Source: Rhodospirillaceae bacterium (lineage in GTDB: Bacteria > Pseudomonadota > Alphaproteobacteria > Bin65). Taken from it: a DNA stretch of 64,000 nt. The notes under the pieces are model-generated. The model did no database searches, was not told the origin of the DNA, and saw nothing but the letters and a program-made list of their open reading frames with translations. How positions within the stretch are numbered: position 1 is the first letter of the stretch; the number at the start of each line of letters is the position of its first letter. Positions 36,430 through 45,493 of the stretch are shown here, piece after piece. The translations under genes and the position numbers were made by a program. The DNA is taken from NCBI GenBank assembly GCA_028819475.1, contig JAPPLJ010000030.1, forward strand, positions 248,001 to 312,000, given 5' to 3'.

Positions 36430-37416
36430 TCACGAATGCCGCGCTTCGCGCCATGCGCCGTTCGCGGCGGCCGAGGCGGCCAGCGCTTCCATGACGGCGA
36501 CGTTGGAAATTGCCTCCTCCGGCGTCACGGCGACCTTGCCTTCGCCGCGAATCGCCGCCGCAAAACGGGCGAGTTGTTCTGCCACCGTATCGACCGGTTC
36601 GACGGGCAGCGCTTCGATCGTCCCGTCGATGCGAAGGCGGGTCAGGCGTGCGAAGTCGTCGCTTGCGGTGAAGATCCCGTTCGTGGTGCAGACCCGCAGC
36701 CAGGCGTCGAGCGACGTCGCGAACAGGCTGGTGAGAGTCGCGGTCAGGCCCGAGTCGAATTCGAGCAGCGCGGTCGTGGCATCGTCGATATCCACCGGCG
36801 CGGCGGCCCGGCGTGCCAGGCAGCTGACCCGGGCGACCGGGCCGAACAGCCACTGCATCGTATCGACGATGTGCAGCCCCATGGAGGCCATCCCGCCGCC
36901 CGGCGCTTCCGCGCGCTGCGCCCGCCACATGTCCGGGCGGTAGGCGAGAGCGCTCGGGCTGGAGAAATGGCCTTCGAGATGGAGCACCGTTCCGAAAGCC
37001 CCCTCCTCCAGCAGGCCGCGCAACCGTGTTGCCGCGCCGCTCAGCCGCCGGTTGTGCCCGACGGCGAGCACGGCGCCGGCTTCGCGGCAGGCCGCGGCCG
37101 CCGCCCGGCCGCTCGCCGCGGTAAGCGTGAACGGTTTCTCGACGAAGACATGCCTGCCGGCACGGCCCGCGGCCGCGACCTGTTCGGCGTGCAGCGAATG
37201 CGGCGTGGCGATCAGCACGGCGTCGACCGCAGGATCGGCCAGCGCGTCGGCGAAAACCGGCCCGGCAGGGCAGCCAAAGTCCTGCGCGAAGGACCTCCGC
37301 TCTTCGGCATCGGGCGAGACGCCGGCGACGAGATCGAGGCCGGGGACATGGCCGGCCGCGCGCGCCAGTTCGCGGCCCCACCAGCCCAGCCCGATAACGG
37401 CAACCCCGATTCCCAC
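36430..37416 (-). CDS. Gfo/Idh/MocA family oxidoreductase
   Basis: A NAD(P)-binding sugar-dehydrogenase-type protein of about 328 residues. The Rossmann start VAVIGLGWWGRELARAAG is followed by the family motif VFVEKPFTL and a C-terminal substrate domain with MGLHIVDTMQWLFG. I chose GTG 37416, preceded by GGGGGAGAA, because a TTG at 37512 would add 32 repeat-rich residues (ETGQETGRETGR). It is divergent from the ABC transporter operon. The substrate is unknown, and its link to the regulon is uncertain. Confidence 0.82.
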   Translation of the reverse strand: MGIGVAVIGLGWWGRELARAAGHVPGLDLVAGVSPDAEERRSFAQDFGCPAGPVFADALADPAVDAVLIATPHSLHAEQVAAAGRAGRHVFVEKPFTLTAASGRAAAAACREAGAVLAVGHNRRLSGAATRLRGLLEEGAFGTVLHLEGHFSSPSALAYRPDMWRAQRAEAPGGGMASMGLHIVDTMQWLFGPVARVSCLARRAAAPVDIDDATTALLEFDSGLTATLTSLFATSLDAWLRVCTTNGIFTASDDFARLTRLRIDGTIEALPVEPVDTVAEQLARFAAAIRGEGKVAVTPEEAISNVAVMEALAASAAANGAWREARHS

Positions 37417-37428
37417 GGCTTTCTCCCC

Positions 37429-37464
37429 CCGGCCCGTTTCCCGGCCCGTTTCCTGGCCCGTTTC
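37429..37464. repeat. Three tandem copies of a 12-bp unit
   Basis: The unit CCGGCCCGTTTC occurs twice exactly and a third time with one change (CTGGCCCGTTTC), just upstream of the GTG start of the dehydrogenase gene. Copy number could vary between strains and alter its 5' leader. Confidence 0.75.
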
Positions 37465-37511
37465 CGGGCGCCAGGCCGGTGTATCATGGCTGCCGGCGCC
37501 GGGTGAATTCA

Positions 37512-37529
37512 ATAAAAGAACGCTGTTCG
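37512..37529 (+). promoter_or_regulatory. Candidate TetR operator before the ABC transporter operon
   Basis: ATAAAAGAACGCTGTTCG is identical to 18 bases in the tetR/NicX-like intergenic region at 29535. It contains the dyad GAAC-GCT-GTTC. It sits within a 17-base spacer between TTCAAT and TATTGA, the same position as at the tetR promoter. The transporter gene starts 99 bases downstream. Confidence 0.75.
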
Positions 37530-37627
37530 GTATTGACCGCGGGCGCAGAACCCGGTGAAGTGCGAACGGAGCGCTCTTCGGCCGCCGATCCCCCGGCGGC
37601 CGGACCAGAAACGGGAGGATTGCGCAT

Positions 37628-38806
37628 ATGAGGAAATTCGTTGGAGCTTTGGCGGTTTCGGCCCTTGCGGCTGCGGCCTGGGCGGCGCCGGCGGCGGCAG
37701 CCGAGGTCAGGATCGGCTATTCGATCGCCAAGACCGGCCTGTTCGCGCCGGCCGCGCCGTCGCAGATCAACGCCTACAACCTTTGGGCGGAGCAGGTGAA
37801 CGCCCGCGGCGGCCTGGACATCGGCGGCAAGGAAAGGCGCAAGGTCACGCTGATCCAGTACGACGACCAGTCGAACCCCGGCAACGCGGTGAAGATCTAC
37901 GAGAAGCTGATCACCCAGGACAAGGTGGACCTGCTGCTCTCGCCCTGGGGCACGCCGCACCACTTCGCCATCGCGTCGGTGCTCGAACGGCACAAGTTCC
38001 CGATGATCGGCAGCACGGCCTCCTCGGTCCAGCTGCGCAACATGAAGCCGGGCAACATCTGGTTCACGACCGCGGCGGTGGCCGACAAGCTGGCGACCGC
38101 GATGGTCGGGCTGCTCAATTCGGCCGGCGTCAAGTCCGTGGCGGTCCTGACCAACCAGCTTCCCTTCGGCCAGGAAAACAAGAAATTCCTCATGCCGGCC
38201 CTGAAGGCCGCCGGGATAAAGGTCCTCGTCGATGCCGATTATCCGCCGAACATCAAGGACATGACGGCCATCCTCGTGAAGGTGAAAGCGGCGAACCCGG
38301 ACGGCGTGATCGGGCTGGCCTATCCGGGCGACTCCATCCTCTACATCAACAAGGCGCGCGAAGTCGGCATCGCCGCGAAGTTCCAGTATCTGCTGGTCGG
38401 GCCGGCCATCGGCTTCTTCCGCGGCATGTTCAAGGGCGCGGCCGACGGCATCGTCACCCTCGGCCACTGGTCGCCGCACGGCGACAACGCCCGGTCGAAG
38501 GCGTTCTACGCCGCCTACAAGAAGAAATTCAAACAGGAGCCGGACTATCTCGATTCGGTCGAGGCCTGGGTCTCGGTCGAAATTCTCGAGCAGGCGGTTG
38601 CGAAGGCCGGCCTCGACAAGAACAAGCTGCGCCAGGCGATCTCGACCGGCACCTTCGACACCATCATCGGCAAGGTCCGGTTCGACGGCGTGCAGAACGC
38701 CGTGACGCCGACCGGCTTCCTGCAGATCCAGAAGGGCGAGCTGCACATCGTCTGGCCGAAAGACCGCCAGACCGCGCCGCTCGCGCCGAAGACCGGTTGG
38801 AAATAA
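37628..38806 (+). CDS. ABC transporter substrate-binding protein, branched-chain type
   Basis: A 392-residue type I periplasmic binding protein with a signal peptide (MRKFVGALAVSALAAAAWAAP, cleaved near AAA-EV). The mature start VRIGYSIAKTGLFAPAAPSQ and the segment LLLSPWGTPHHFAIASVLE are typical of LivK/amide/urea-type receptors. It supplies ligand to the LivHMGF-like components downstream. Ligand is not predictable, but the shared operator with the NicX-like operon suggests an aromatic or N-heterocyclic acid. GGGAGGAT precedes the ATG. Confidence 0.88.
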   Translation: MRKFVGALAVSALAAAAWAAPAAAAEVRIGYSIAKTGLFAPAAPSQINAYNLWAEQVNARGGLDIGGKERRKVTLIQYDDQSNPGNAVKIYEKLITQDKVDLLLSPWGTPHHFAIASVLERHKFPMIGSTASSVQLRNMKPGNIWFTTAAVADKLATAMVGLLNSAGVKSVAVLTNQLPFGQENKKFLMPALKAAGIKVLVDADYPPNIKDMTAILVKVKAANPDGVIGLAYPGDSILYINKAREVGIAAKFQYLLVGPAIGFFRGMFKGAADGIVTLGHWSPHGDNARSKAFYAAYKKKFKQEPDYLDSVEAWVSVEILEQAVAKAGLDKNKLRQAISTGTFDTIIGKVRFDGVQNAVTPTGFLQIQKGELHIVWPKDRQTAPLAPKTGWK

Positions 38807-38889
38807 GGCGGTTTCGCTTCAGACTGCGTTGTGACGGAGCGGCCTTCGTGCCGCTCCCTCTTTCTGCGAACCGGACCGGATAGCGGAAC

Positions 38890-39777
38890 GTGGAGATTCT
38901 CCTGTCGGGGCAGCTCCTGGTGGCGGCCCTGATAATCGGCTCGATCTACGGGCTGGTGGCGCTTGGCCTGAACCTGATCTACGGCACCATGCGGCTGCTG
39001 AACATTGCCCATGGCGACCTGGTCATGATCGGCGCCTACACCGGCTACTGGCTGTTTACGCTGGCGGCGGTCTCGCCGGTGCTGGCGATGCTCGCCGCCG
39101 GGGCGCTTGCCGGCCTCACCGGCGCGGCGCTCTATTTCGGCCTGTTCCGGCGCCAGCTCGCCGGCAGCCAGCCGATCGAGCGGATCGAGGCCAATTCGCT
39201 GCTGATCTTCTTCGGCATCTCGATCGTCATCCAGAACCTCACGGCGCTCGCCTTTACCGCCAGCCCGCGGACCTATCAGGCCCTCGATACCCTGGTCCGC
39301 ATCGGCGAGGTCAGCATCACCCAAAGCCGCCTCGTCGCCCTGGCGGTCTGCCTCGGCCTGTCCGCCGCCATCGTCCTGTTCCTGCGCTTCAGCGCCCTCG
39401 GCCTGTCGATCCGCGCCCTGATCCAGCACCGCACCGCAAGCCGGATCGTCGGTATCGATGTCGACCGGGTGCAGGCGTTCGCCTTCGTGCTCGGCTTCGC
39501 GCTCGCCGGACTGGCTGGGACGCTGATCGGCGTGACCGAGCAGATTTCGCCGTTCATGGGCTTCCCCTTCACCATCGTCGCCTTCGTCGTGATCGTCCTG
39601 GGCGGGCTGGGCAACCTGGCCGGCGGCATCGCGGCCGGCATGGTGCTCGGCCTGATCGAGACCTACGGCGTCGCGCTGACCTCGGCAAACCTGCGTTCGG
39701 TGCTGATCTACGGCGTCTTCATCCTGGTCCTGGTGCTGCGGCCGGAAGGCCTGCTGCAGCGGCGGCGCCTGACATGA
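38890..39777 (+). CDS. Branched-chain-type ABC permease (LivH-like)
   Basis: A 295-residue inner membrane permease starting at GTG, with about eight hydrophobic helices. GSIYGLVALGLNLIYGTMRLLNIAHGD is the LivH signature (written here in two parts: GSIYGLVALGLNLIYG and LLNIAHGD), and GGLGNLAGGIAAGMVLGL lies near the C-terminus. It overlaps the LivM-like gene by four bases (ATGA). Confidence 0.92.
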   Translation: MEILLSGQLLVAALIIGSIYGLVALGLNLIYGTMRLLNIAHGDLVMIGAYTGYWLFTLAAVSPVLAMLAAGALAGLTGAALYFGLFRRQLAGSQPIERIEANSLLIFFGISIVIQNLTALAFTASPRTYQALDTLVRIGEVSITQSRLVALAVCLGLSAAIVLFLRFSALGLSIRALIQHRTASRIVGIDVDRVQAFAFVLGFALAGLAGTLIGVTEQISPFMGFPFTIVAFVVIVLGGLGNLAGGIAAGMVLGLIETYGVALTSANLRSVLIYGVFILVLVLRPEGLLQRRRLT

Positions 39778-40703
39778 GGCTGCTTGCGCCGAGCGAGGCC
39801 GTGCCGCTGCTGCTGGTCGCGGCGATCGCCCTGGTCCTGCCGCTGCTCGGCAGCGACTACTATCTCGGCGTCGGCTTCGCCCTGTTCGGCTGGATCGCCC
39901 TGGCGCAGAGCTGGACAATCGTCTCCGGCCTGGCCGGCTATATCTCGCTCGGCCATGTCGTGTTCGCCGGCATCGGCGGCTATGTCTTCGTCCTGACCTG
40001 GGGCGCGGTGCCGGTCTGGGCCGGCGCCTTGCTCGGCGCCCTGGCGGCCGGCCTGTTCGCCCTGCTGGTCGGCCTGCCGGTGCTCCGGGTGCGCGGGCCC
40101 TATTTCGTGATCCTGACCTTCGGCCTCGCCGAGTTCGCCAAATATGTCGTCATCAATATCGAGAACGCGCTCGGCAGGTTCGGCCGTCTGATCCTCGGCG
40201 GGCCGCCGCTGGAAACCCTCTACTGGGCGATGGCGGCGCTTGCGCTGGCCGGAACCCTGGCGGTGGTCGCGATCCGCCGCCGGCGCCTCGGCGCCGGCCT
40301 GGTGGCGATCCGCGAGGACGAACTGGCCGCGGGCACGATCGGCGTTCCGACCGTGCGCTTCAAGCTGTTCGCCTTCGCGCTGTCGGCCCTGCTGCCGGGC
40401 TTCGTCGGCGCCCTGTTCGTCCTGCGCACCGGCTATTTCGAGCCGGCACAGGCGTTCGATCCGGTGGTCTCCTTCACCATCGTCACCATGGCGATCGTCG
40501 GCGGCAGCGCGGATGCCCGCGGGCCGGTCTTCGGCGCCCTGTTCCTCGTCGCGCTGTCCGAACTGTTGTGGTCGAACTTCCCGCAGGTCTACATGATCGT
40601 CCTCGGCACCTTGCTGGTCGGTTTCGTCCTGTTCGCGCCCAACGGCGTCTCCGGCCTGTTCGAACGCCGCCGGGCGCCGGACGCTGCAACGGCGAGCGGC
40701 TAG
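39774..40703 (+). CDS. Branched-chain-type ABC permease (LivM-like)
   Basis: A 309-residue permease with about nine helices. It has the LivM features GYISLGHVVFAGIGGYVF and VRGPYFVILTFGLAEF, and a cytoplasmic loop with AIREDELAAGTIGV. It forms a heterodimer with the LivH-like protein encoded just before it. Confidence 0.92.
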   Translation: MRLLAPSEAVPLLLVAAIALVLPLLGSDYYLGVGFALFGWIALAQSWTIVSGLAGYISLGHVVFAGIGGYVFVLTWGAVPVWAGALLGALAAGLFALLVGLPVLRVRGPYFVILTFGLAEFAKYVVINIENALGRFGRLILGGPPLETLYWAMAALALAGTLAVVAIRRRRLGAGLVAIREDELAAGTIGVPTVRFKLFAFALSALLPGFVGALFVLRTGYFEPAQAFDPVVSFTIVTMAIVGGSADARGPVFGALFLVALSELLWSNFPQVYMIVLGTLLVGFVLFAPNGVSGLFERRRAPDAATASG

Positions 40704-40707
40704 CGCC

Positions 40708-41424
40708 ATGCTGAGCGTCGAGCGGATCGGCAAGTCCTTCGGCGGCGTCCGGGCGTTGCAGGACGTTTCCTTCGCGGTGCCGGAGCGCAGCATCTTCGGC
40801 ATCATGGGCGCCAACGGCGCGGGCAAGACCACCCTGTTCGCGATCATCGCGGGCAACCTGACGCCGAGCGCCGGCGCGGTCCGGCTCCGCGACCTGCGGC
40901 TCACCGGCCTGCCGCCGCACCGGGTCGCCGCGGCCGGCGTGGCGCGCACCTTCCAGATCGTGCGGCCGTTCCGCAGCCTGTCGGTACAGGAGAATGTCGA
41001 AACCGCCCTGCGCTTCGGGGCGCGGGACCGTCCCGCCGCCGCGCCGGCGGACGCCGCCGCCATCCTCGGCCTGACCGGACTCGAGGGCGCGGCCGGCCGT
41101 CCCGCGGGCGCCCTGACCCTGGCGCAGCAGAAGCGGCTGGAGGTGGCGCGGGCGCTGGCGACCGGCCCGCAACTTCTGATGCTGGACGAAGTGATGGCCG
41201 GCCTCACGCCCGCCGAAGTGCAGGACACGATCGCCATGGTCCGCCGCATCCGGGACGATATGGGCGTTACCGTGATGATCATCGAGCATGTCATGGGCGC
41301 GCTGATGGCGCTGTCGGACCACGTCGTCGTGCTGGACCACGGCGAACTGATCGCCTCAGGGCTGCCGGCGCAGGTCGCCGACGATCCGGCGGTCCGGTCC
41401 GCCTATCTGGGGCGGCGGCATTGA
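40708..41424 (+). CDS. ABC transporter ATP-binding protein (LivG-like)
   Basis: A 238-residue ATPase. Walker A is GANGAGKTT, the segment VARTFQIVRPF is the Q-loop region typical of LivG, Walker B is LLMLDEVMAGL and the H-switch is in MIIEHVMG. The signature normally LSGGQ reads LTLAQQK here, a known divergence within the LivG group. Downstream ATPase overlaps by four bases. Confidence 0.91.
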   Translation: MLSVERIGKSFGGVRALQDVSFAVPERSIFGIMGANGAGKTTLFAIIAGNLTPSAGAVRLRDLRLTGLPPHRVAAAGVARTFQIVRPFRSLSVQENVETALRFGARDRPAAAPADAAAILGLTGLEGAAGRPAGALTLAQQKRLEVARALATGPQLLMLDEVMAGLTPAEVQDTIAMVRRIRDDMGVTVMIIEHVMGALMALSDHVVVLDHGELIASGLPAQVADDPAVRSAYLGRRH

Positions 41425-42140
41425 CGGGCGGCGCGCTGCTCGAAGTCGAAGGCCTGACGGGCGGCTACGGCCCGCTCCGGGTGCTGCACGGCATCGATTT
41501 CGCGGTGCCGGCGGGGCGGATCACGGCGCTGGTCGGCGGCAACGGCGCCGGCAAGACGACGACCATGGCCATGCTGGCGGGCCTGCTCGCGCCGTCGGCA
41601 GGCACGATCCGCTACAAGGGCGACGCGGTCGAAGGCTGGAGCGCGGCGCAGCGGGTCGCCGCCGGCCTCGTCCTGGTGCCCGAAGGCCGGCTGGTCTTTC
41701 CCGACATGACGGTGGAGGAAAACCTCCGGCTCGGCGCGATCAACCGGCAGGCGCGGCCCCATGCGGGGGAAGAACTGGAAGGGGTCTATGCCCAATTCCC
41801 CCGGCTGGCGGAGCGCCGCCGTCAGGCCGCGGGCACGCTCTCCGGCGGCGAACAGCAGATGCTGGCGCTGGGCCGCGGCCTGATGTCCCGCCCGCGGTTG
41901 CTGCTGCTCGACGAACCGAGCCTGGGGCTGGCGCCGGTGATGGTCGACCTGATCTTCGACGCCATCGGCGACCTCGCCGGAGCCGGCATGACGATCCTGC
42001 TCTCGGAGCAGAATGTCGGCCTCTCGCTCGAACTCGCCGAGCGGGCCTATGTGCTCGAAAACGGCTCAATCGCACTTGCCGGTTCGGGCCGCGACCTGCT
42101 CGGCAACGCCGGGGTCCAGCGGGCCTATCTGGGGTTGTGA
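41421..42140 (+). CDS. ABC transporter ATP-binding protein (LivF-like)
   Basis: A 239-residue ATPase starting at TTG overlapping the previous stop (TTGA). Walker A is GGNGAGKTT, the signature is LSGGEQQMLALGR, Walker B is LLLLDEPSLGL and the H-loop position carries Gln in LLSEQNVG, as is usual for LivF. It completes the five-gene transporter. Confidence 0.92.
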   Translation: MTGGALLEVEGLTGGYGPLRVLHGIDFAVPAGRITALVGGNGAGKTTTMAMLAGLLAPSAGTIRYKGDAVEGWSAAQRVAAGLVLVPEGRLVFPDMTVEENLRLGAINRQARPHAGEELEGVYAQFPRLAERRRQAAGTLSGGEQQMLALGRGLMSRPRLLLLDEPSLGLAPVMVDLIFDAIGDLAGAGMTILLSEQNVGLSLELAERAYVLENGSIALAGSGRDLLGNAGVQRAYLGL

Positions 42141-42214
42141 ACCGGCCTGTCCGAATTTGCGGAATGGCCTAGATTGAGTCCGGCCGCCCGGCGGGCGACA
42201 GGCGAGGCGCAACG

Positions 42215-43798
42215 ATGAAACAGGGCTGGATCAAGGCTGTCAGCGTCGACGAACTGCGCCGGAAGGGCCGCACGGTCTTCCGCCTCGACGGCCGCCAGAT
42301 CGCGCTCTTCGATACCGCGAAGGGCATCCGCGCCTGCAACAACCGCTGCCCGCACGAGGGCTATCCGCTGCGCGAGGGTACGCTCGACGGCAACTGCCTG
42401 CTGACCTGCAACTGGCATAACTGGAAGTTCGACCTGGAAACCGGCGAGAACCAGCGCGAGGGCGACCGGCTGCGCATCTATCCGGTCGAAATCCGGGGCG
42501 CGGACGTCTGGATCGAGATCGTCGACCCGCCGGTCGACGAGCAGCTGTCGAAGTCTCTCAAGGATCTGAAACAGGGTTTCGACCGCCACGGCTACGACCG
42601 GCTCGCCCGCGAGATCGCCCGGATCGCGCGGCTCGGCGTCGATCCCGCGATCGCCGTCAGGGAAGCAATCCGCTGGTCCCACGACCGGCTGGAATTCGGC
42701 TGGACCCATGCCTATGCCGGCGCGGCGGACTGGCTTGCGCTCTACGACGAATACGAGGGCGAACCGGAAAGCCGGCTCATCTGCCTGCTGGAGGCGGTCG
42801 GCCACATGGCCGAGGACACGCTGCGCGAACCGCGCTACCCCTATGTCGACGGCGCCGAGGACTGGGACGAGGACGCTTTCGTCCGGGCCGTCGAGGAGGA
42901 AGACGAGCCCCGCGCCATCCGCCTGACCCGCGGGGCGCTCGCCGCCGGCGACGCCTGGGGCCTCATGGAACGCGGCCTGGCCCGCGCCGCGCTCGCCCAC
43001 TACGCCGATTTCGGCCATGCCGCGATCTATGTGACCAAGGCCGGCGCGCTGATCCGCCGGCTGGGCGCGGAGGTTGCGGAGCCGGTCCTGCTGTCGCTGG
43101 TGCGCGGGCTGGTGACGGCCTTCCGCGAGGACCTGATTCCCGAGTTCCGAGCCTATGCCGACGCCCTGGAGAATTTCGGATCGGCGCCCAACGGTTCGGC
43201 GCCCGCTGCGGCGGACTATGCCGGGCTGCCCGCCAACAAGGCGCTCGCCTTCACCGCCGGGCACGGCGCCGCGCCGCCGCTCGAGCTGTTCCGCAGCCTG
43301 CTCGGGGCCAACGCCCTCAACATGGTGCGGTTCGACCTCCGCCACCTCGGCGATCTCGACAAACCCTATGGCGGCGATTTCGGCTGGCTCGACCTGACCC
43401 ACGCGCTCACCTTCGCCGACGCCGTGCTTGGCCTGTGTTCGAAATTTCCGGAACTGTGGCCGGCCGGGCTGTTGCAGATGGCCTGCTTTTCCGGCCGCAA
43501 CATCGGGCACCAGGACGACACCGTAGACCCGGACGAGTGGACGGTCGCCGACCCGGACGCCTTCTTCGCCGGAGTCGAGCGAACGCTGTTCGACCACGGC
43601 CAGGACCGCTACATCGTCTCCGTCCACCTGCTGAAGACGGCGTTGTCGGTGCGCAGCCTGCTGGTCTCGGGGGAATGCGGCCGGTCCGGCGAACTGGCGC
43701 TCGCCGCGCTCAACCGCCTGCTGCAATCGCCGCTGCGCCGCAAGATGGTGCGCCGCACGGCCCGCCAGGCCATGCGCTTCGTCGAGATCGATATCTAA
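42215..43798 (+). CDS. Rieske ferredoxin domain fused to a helical domain of unknown function
   Basis: A 527-residue protein. Residues 1-105 form a Rieske 2Fe-2S domain with Cys45-x-His47 and Cys65-x2-His68 (RCPHEG and CNWHNW). Residues about 115-527 are helical and match no family I know, but by eye align with the Tat-exported protein at 23284 around His165, His268 and His396. A Rieske domain joined to a possible metal-binding domain suggests an oxygenase or reductase. No signal peptide is present, so it is cytoplasmic. It follows the transporter operon by 74 bases. Confidence 0.8.
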   Translation: MKQGWIKAVSVDELRRKGRTVFRLDGRQIALFDTAKGIRACNNRCPHEGYPLREGTLDGNCLLTCNWHNWKFDLETGENQREGDRLRIYPVEIRGADVWIEIVDPPVDEQLSKSLKDLKQGFDRHGYDRLAREIARIARLGVDPAIAVREAIRWSHDRLEFGWTHAYAGAADWLALYDEYEGEPESRLICLLEAVGHMAEDTLREPRYPYVDGAEDWDEDAFVRAVEEEDEPRAIRLTRGALAAGDAWGLMERGLARAALAHYADFGHAAIYVTKAGALIRRLGAEVAEPVLLSLVRGLVTAFREDLIPEFRAYADALENFGSAPNGSAPAAADYAGLPANKALAFTAGHGAAPPLELFRSLLGANALNMVRFDLRHLGDLDKPYGGDFGWLDLTHALTFADAVLGLCSKFPELWPAGLLQMACFSGRNIGHQDDTVDPDEWTVADPDAFFAGVERTLFDHGQDRYIVSVHLLKTALSVRSLLVSGECGRSGELALAALNRLLQSPLRRKMVRRTARQAMRFVEIDI

Positions 43799-43821
43799 CC
43801 GCTGCGCGTTCGGCGCCGCGT

Positions 43822-45369
43822 TCAGCGGGCCTCCGCTTCCAGGATTGCACGCAGTTCGGTCTTCAGCACCTTGCCGTAATTGTTCTTCGGCAGGCCGTCG
43901 ACGAAGCGATAGTCCTTCGGGCGCTTGAAGCGGGCGATATTGTCGAGGCACAGCCGGTCGAGCGCCTCGACCGTCGGATCGCCGCTTTCGCCCGCGCCAT
44001 CGCCCGGAACGATAAAGGCGACGACCTCCTCGCCCCAGTCCTCGTGCGGCCGGCCGACCACCGAGGCCTCGCGCACGCCCGGATGCTTCAGCAGCACCTC
44101 CTCGATCTCGCGCGGATAGATGTTGGTGCCGCCGGAGATGATCATGTCCTTCGAGCGGTCCTTGAGAGTGAGAAACCCGTCCTCGTCGAACGCGCCCATG
44201 TCGCCGGTGTGCAGCCAGCCGCCCTTCAGCGTCGCGGCCGTCGCCTCCGGATTGTTCCAGTAGCCGCGCATGATGACGTCGCCGCGGCACACGACCTCGC
44301 CGATCTCGCCCGCCGGCAGGGGGTTGTCGTCGGCATCGACGACCCGGACCTCGACATCGGTGCGCGCCACGCCGGTCGAACCGAGCCGTTCCCGGTAGCG
44401 CGGATGACCGCTGTCTTCGTGCATCGCCCGGGTCAGGCCGGTGATCGTCATCGGCGCCTCGCCCTGGCCGTAGATCTGGACGAATTTCGGGCCGAGGATT
44501 TCGATGCCGCGCAGCAGGTCCTCGACATACATCGGCCCGCCGCCATAGACGATGAGCTTGAGGTTGGACGTGTCCGCCTCCGCCAGGCCCGGATGGTTGA
44601 GCAGGCGGACCACCATGGTCGGCGCGAAGAAGAAGGTCGCGCCCGGCCAGCTGTGCAGCAGATCGAGCATCTCCGCCGGGTCGAATCCGCCGGACTCCGG
44701 AAACACCTGGGCCGCGCCGCGCGCGACATGGGGGATGCCGTAGCAGCCCGAGCCGTGGGACGCCGGCGCGCAATGGACGATGCAGTCGCCGGGCGCGATA
44801 TCGCCGACGTCGGCGAAATAGTTCATGGTCTGGCTGACCAGGTTGCGGTGGCTGAGGATCGCGCCCTTGGGCCGCCCGGTGGTGCCCGAGGTGTAGAACA
44901 GCCAGGCCGGATCGTCCGGATCGACCTCTGCCATCGGGGCGGGCTCCCCGTCCGTCAGGGCGGCCCATTCCGCGCCGCCGGTCGGGACGATCCGTTCAAG
45001 CGTCCCGATCTCGTCGTCGAGCCCGGCGACCGCCGCGGCCTTCTCCGGGTCGGTGAAGCAGACCCGGGCGCCGCAATTCTCCAGGATGAAGGCGAATTCC
45101 TTGCGATGCAGCTTGGCGTTGACCGGCACGGCGCAGATCCCGGCATGCCAGCAGGCGTATTTGACGACCATGTAATCGGGCACGTTCGCCATGACGAGCG
45201 CCGCCCGGTCGCCGGGCATGAGCCCGAGCCGCCCGGTCAACCGACCGGCCAGCACCGCGGCCTGCCGGGCGAAGTCGCGGTAGGTCGCGACCTGCGCATG
45301 GCCCAGGCCCAGCGCGGTCGCATCCGGGTTCAGCAGGGCGGGGCGGTGAAGAAAGGCGGCGAGGTTCAT
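43822..45369 (-). CDS. AMP-forming acyl-CoA synthetase
   Basis: A 515-residue ANL-superfamily ligase. The ATP-binding motif is FYTSGTTGRPKGAILSH, followed by YGQGEAPMT, the adenylate motif WLHTGDMG and the C-terminal catalytic lysine in NNYGKVLKTEL. It activates a carboxylic acid to acyl-CoA with release of AMP and pyrophosphate. Chain length or aromatic preference is not readable. The start at 45369 gives a standard N-terminus (MNLAAFLHRPALLNPD). It is convergent with the Rieske-fusion gene, with only 23 bases between stops. Confidence 0.9.
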   Translation of the reverse strand: MNLAAFLHRPALLNPDATALGLGHAQVATYRDFARQAAVLAGRLTGRLGLMPGDRAALVMANVPDYMVVKYACWHAGICAVPVNAKLHRKEFAFILENCGARVCFTDPEKAAAVAGLDDEIGTLERIVPTGGAEWAALTDGEPAPMAEVDPDDPAWLFYTSGTTGRPKGAILSHRNLVSQTMNYFADVGDIAPGDCIVHCAPASHGSGCYGIPHVARGAAQVFPESGGFDPAEMLDLLHSWPGATFFFAPTMVVRLLNHPGLAEADTSNLKLIVYGGGPMYVEDLLRGIEILGPKFVQIYGQGEAPMTITGLTRAMHEDSGHPRYRERLGSTGVARTDVEVRVVDADDNPLPAGEIGEVVCRGDVIMRGYWNNPEATAATLKGGWLHTGDMGAFDEDGFLTLKDRSKDMIISGGTNIYPREIEEVLLKHPGVREASVVGRPHEDWGEEVVAFIVPGDGAGESGDPTVEALDRLCLDNIARFKRPKDYRFVDGLPKNNYGKVLKTELRAILEAEAR

Positions 45370-45493
45370 GGCGCCCGTTACTATCCGCCCCGCGCGGCGG
45401 ATGGCAAGACGGGCGCAAGATGCCGGTTGCGGGCGGGCGGGCGCGGGCGCTATTGCAACGGCGGAGCGCAACGGCATTGCGGGGAATTCGGCC

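Noticed and set aside
43577..43597. CGAACGCTGTTCG, a match to the core of the TetR operator
   Set aside because: It is inside the Rieske-fusion coding sequence (ERTLFDHG) with no promoter context, and only 13 bases match. I treat it as chance.
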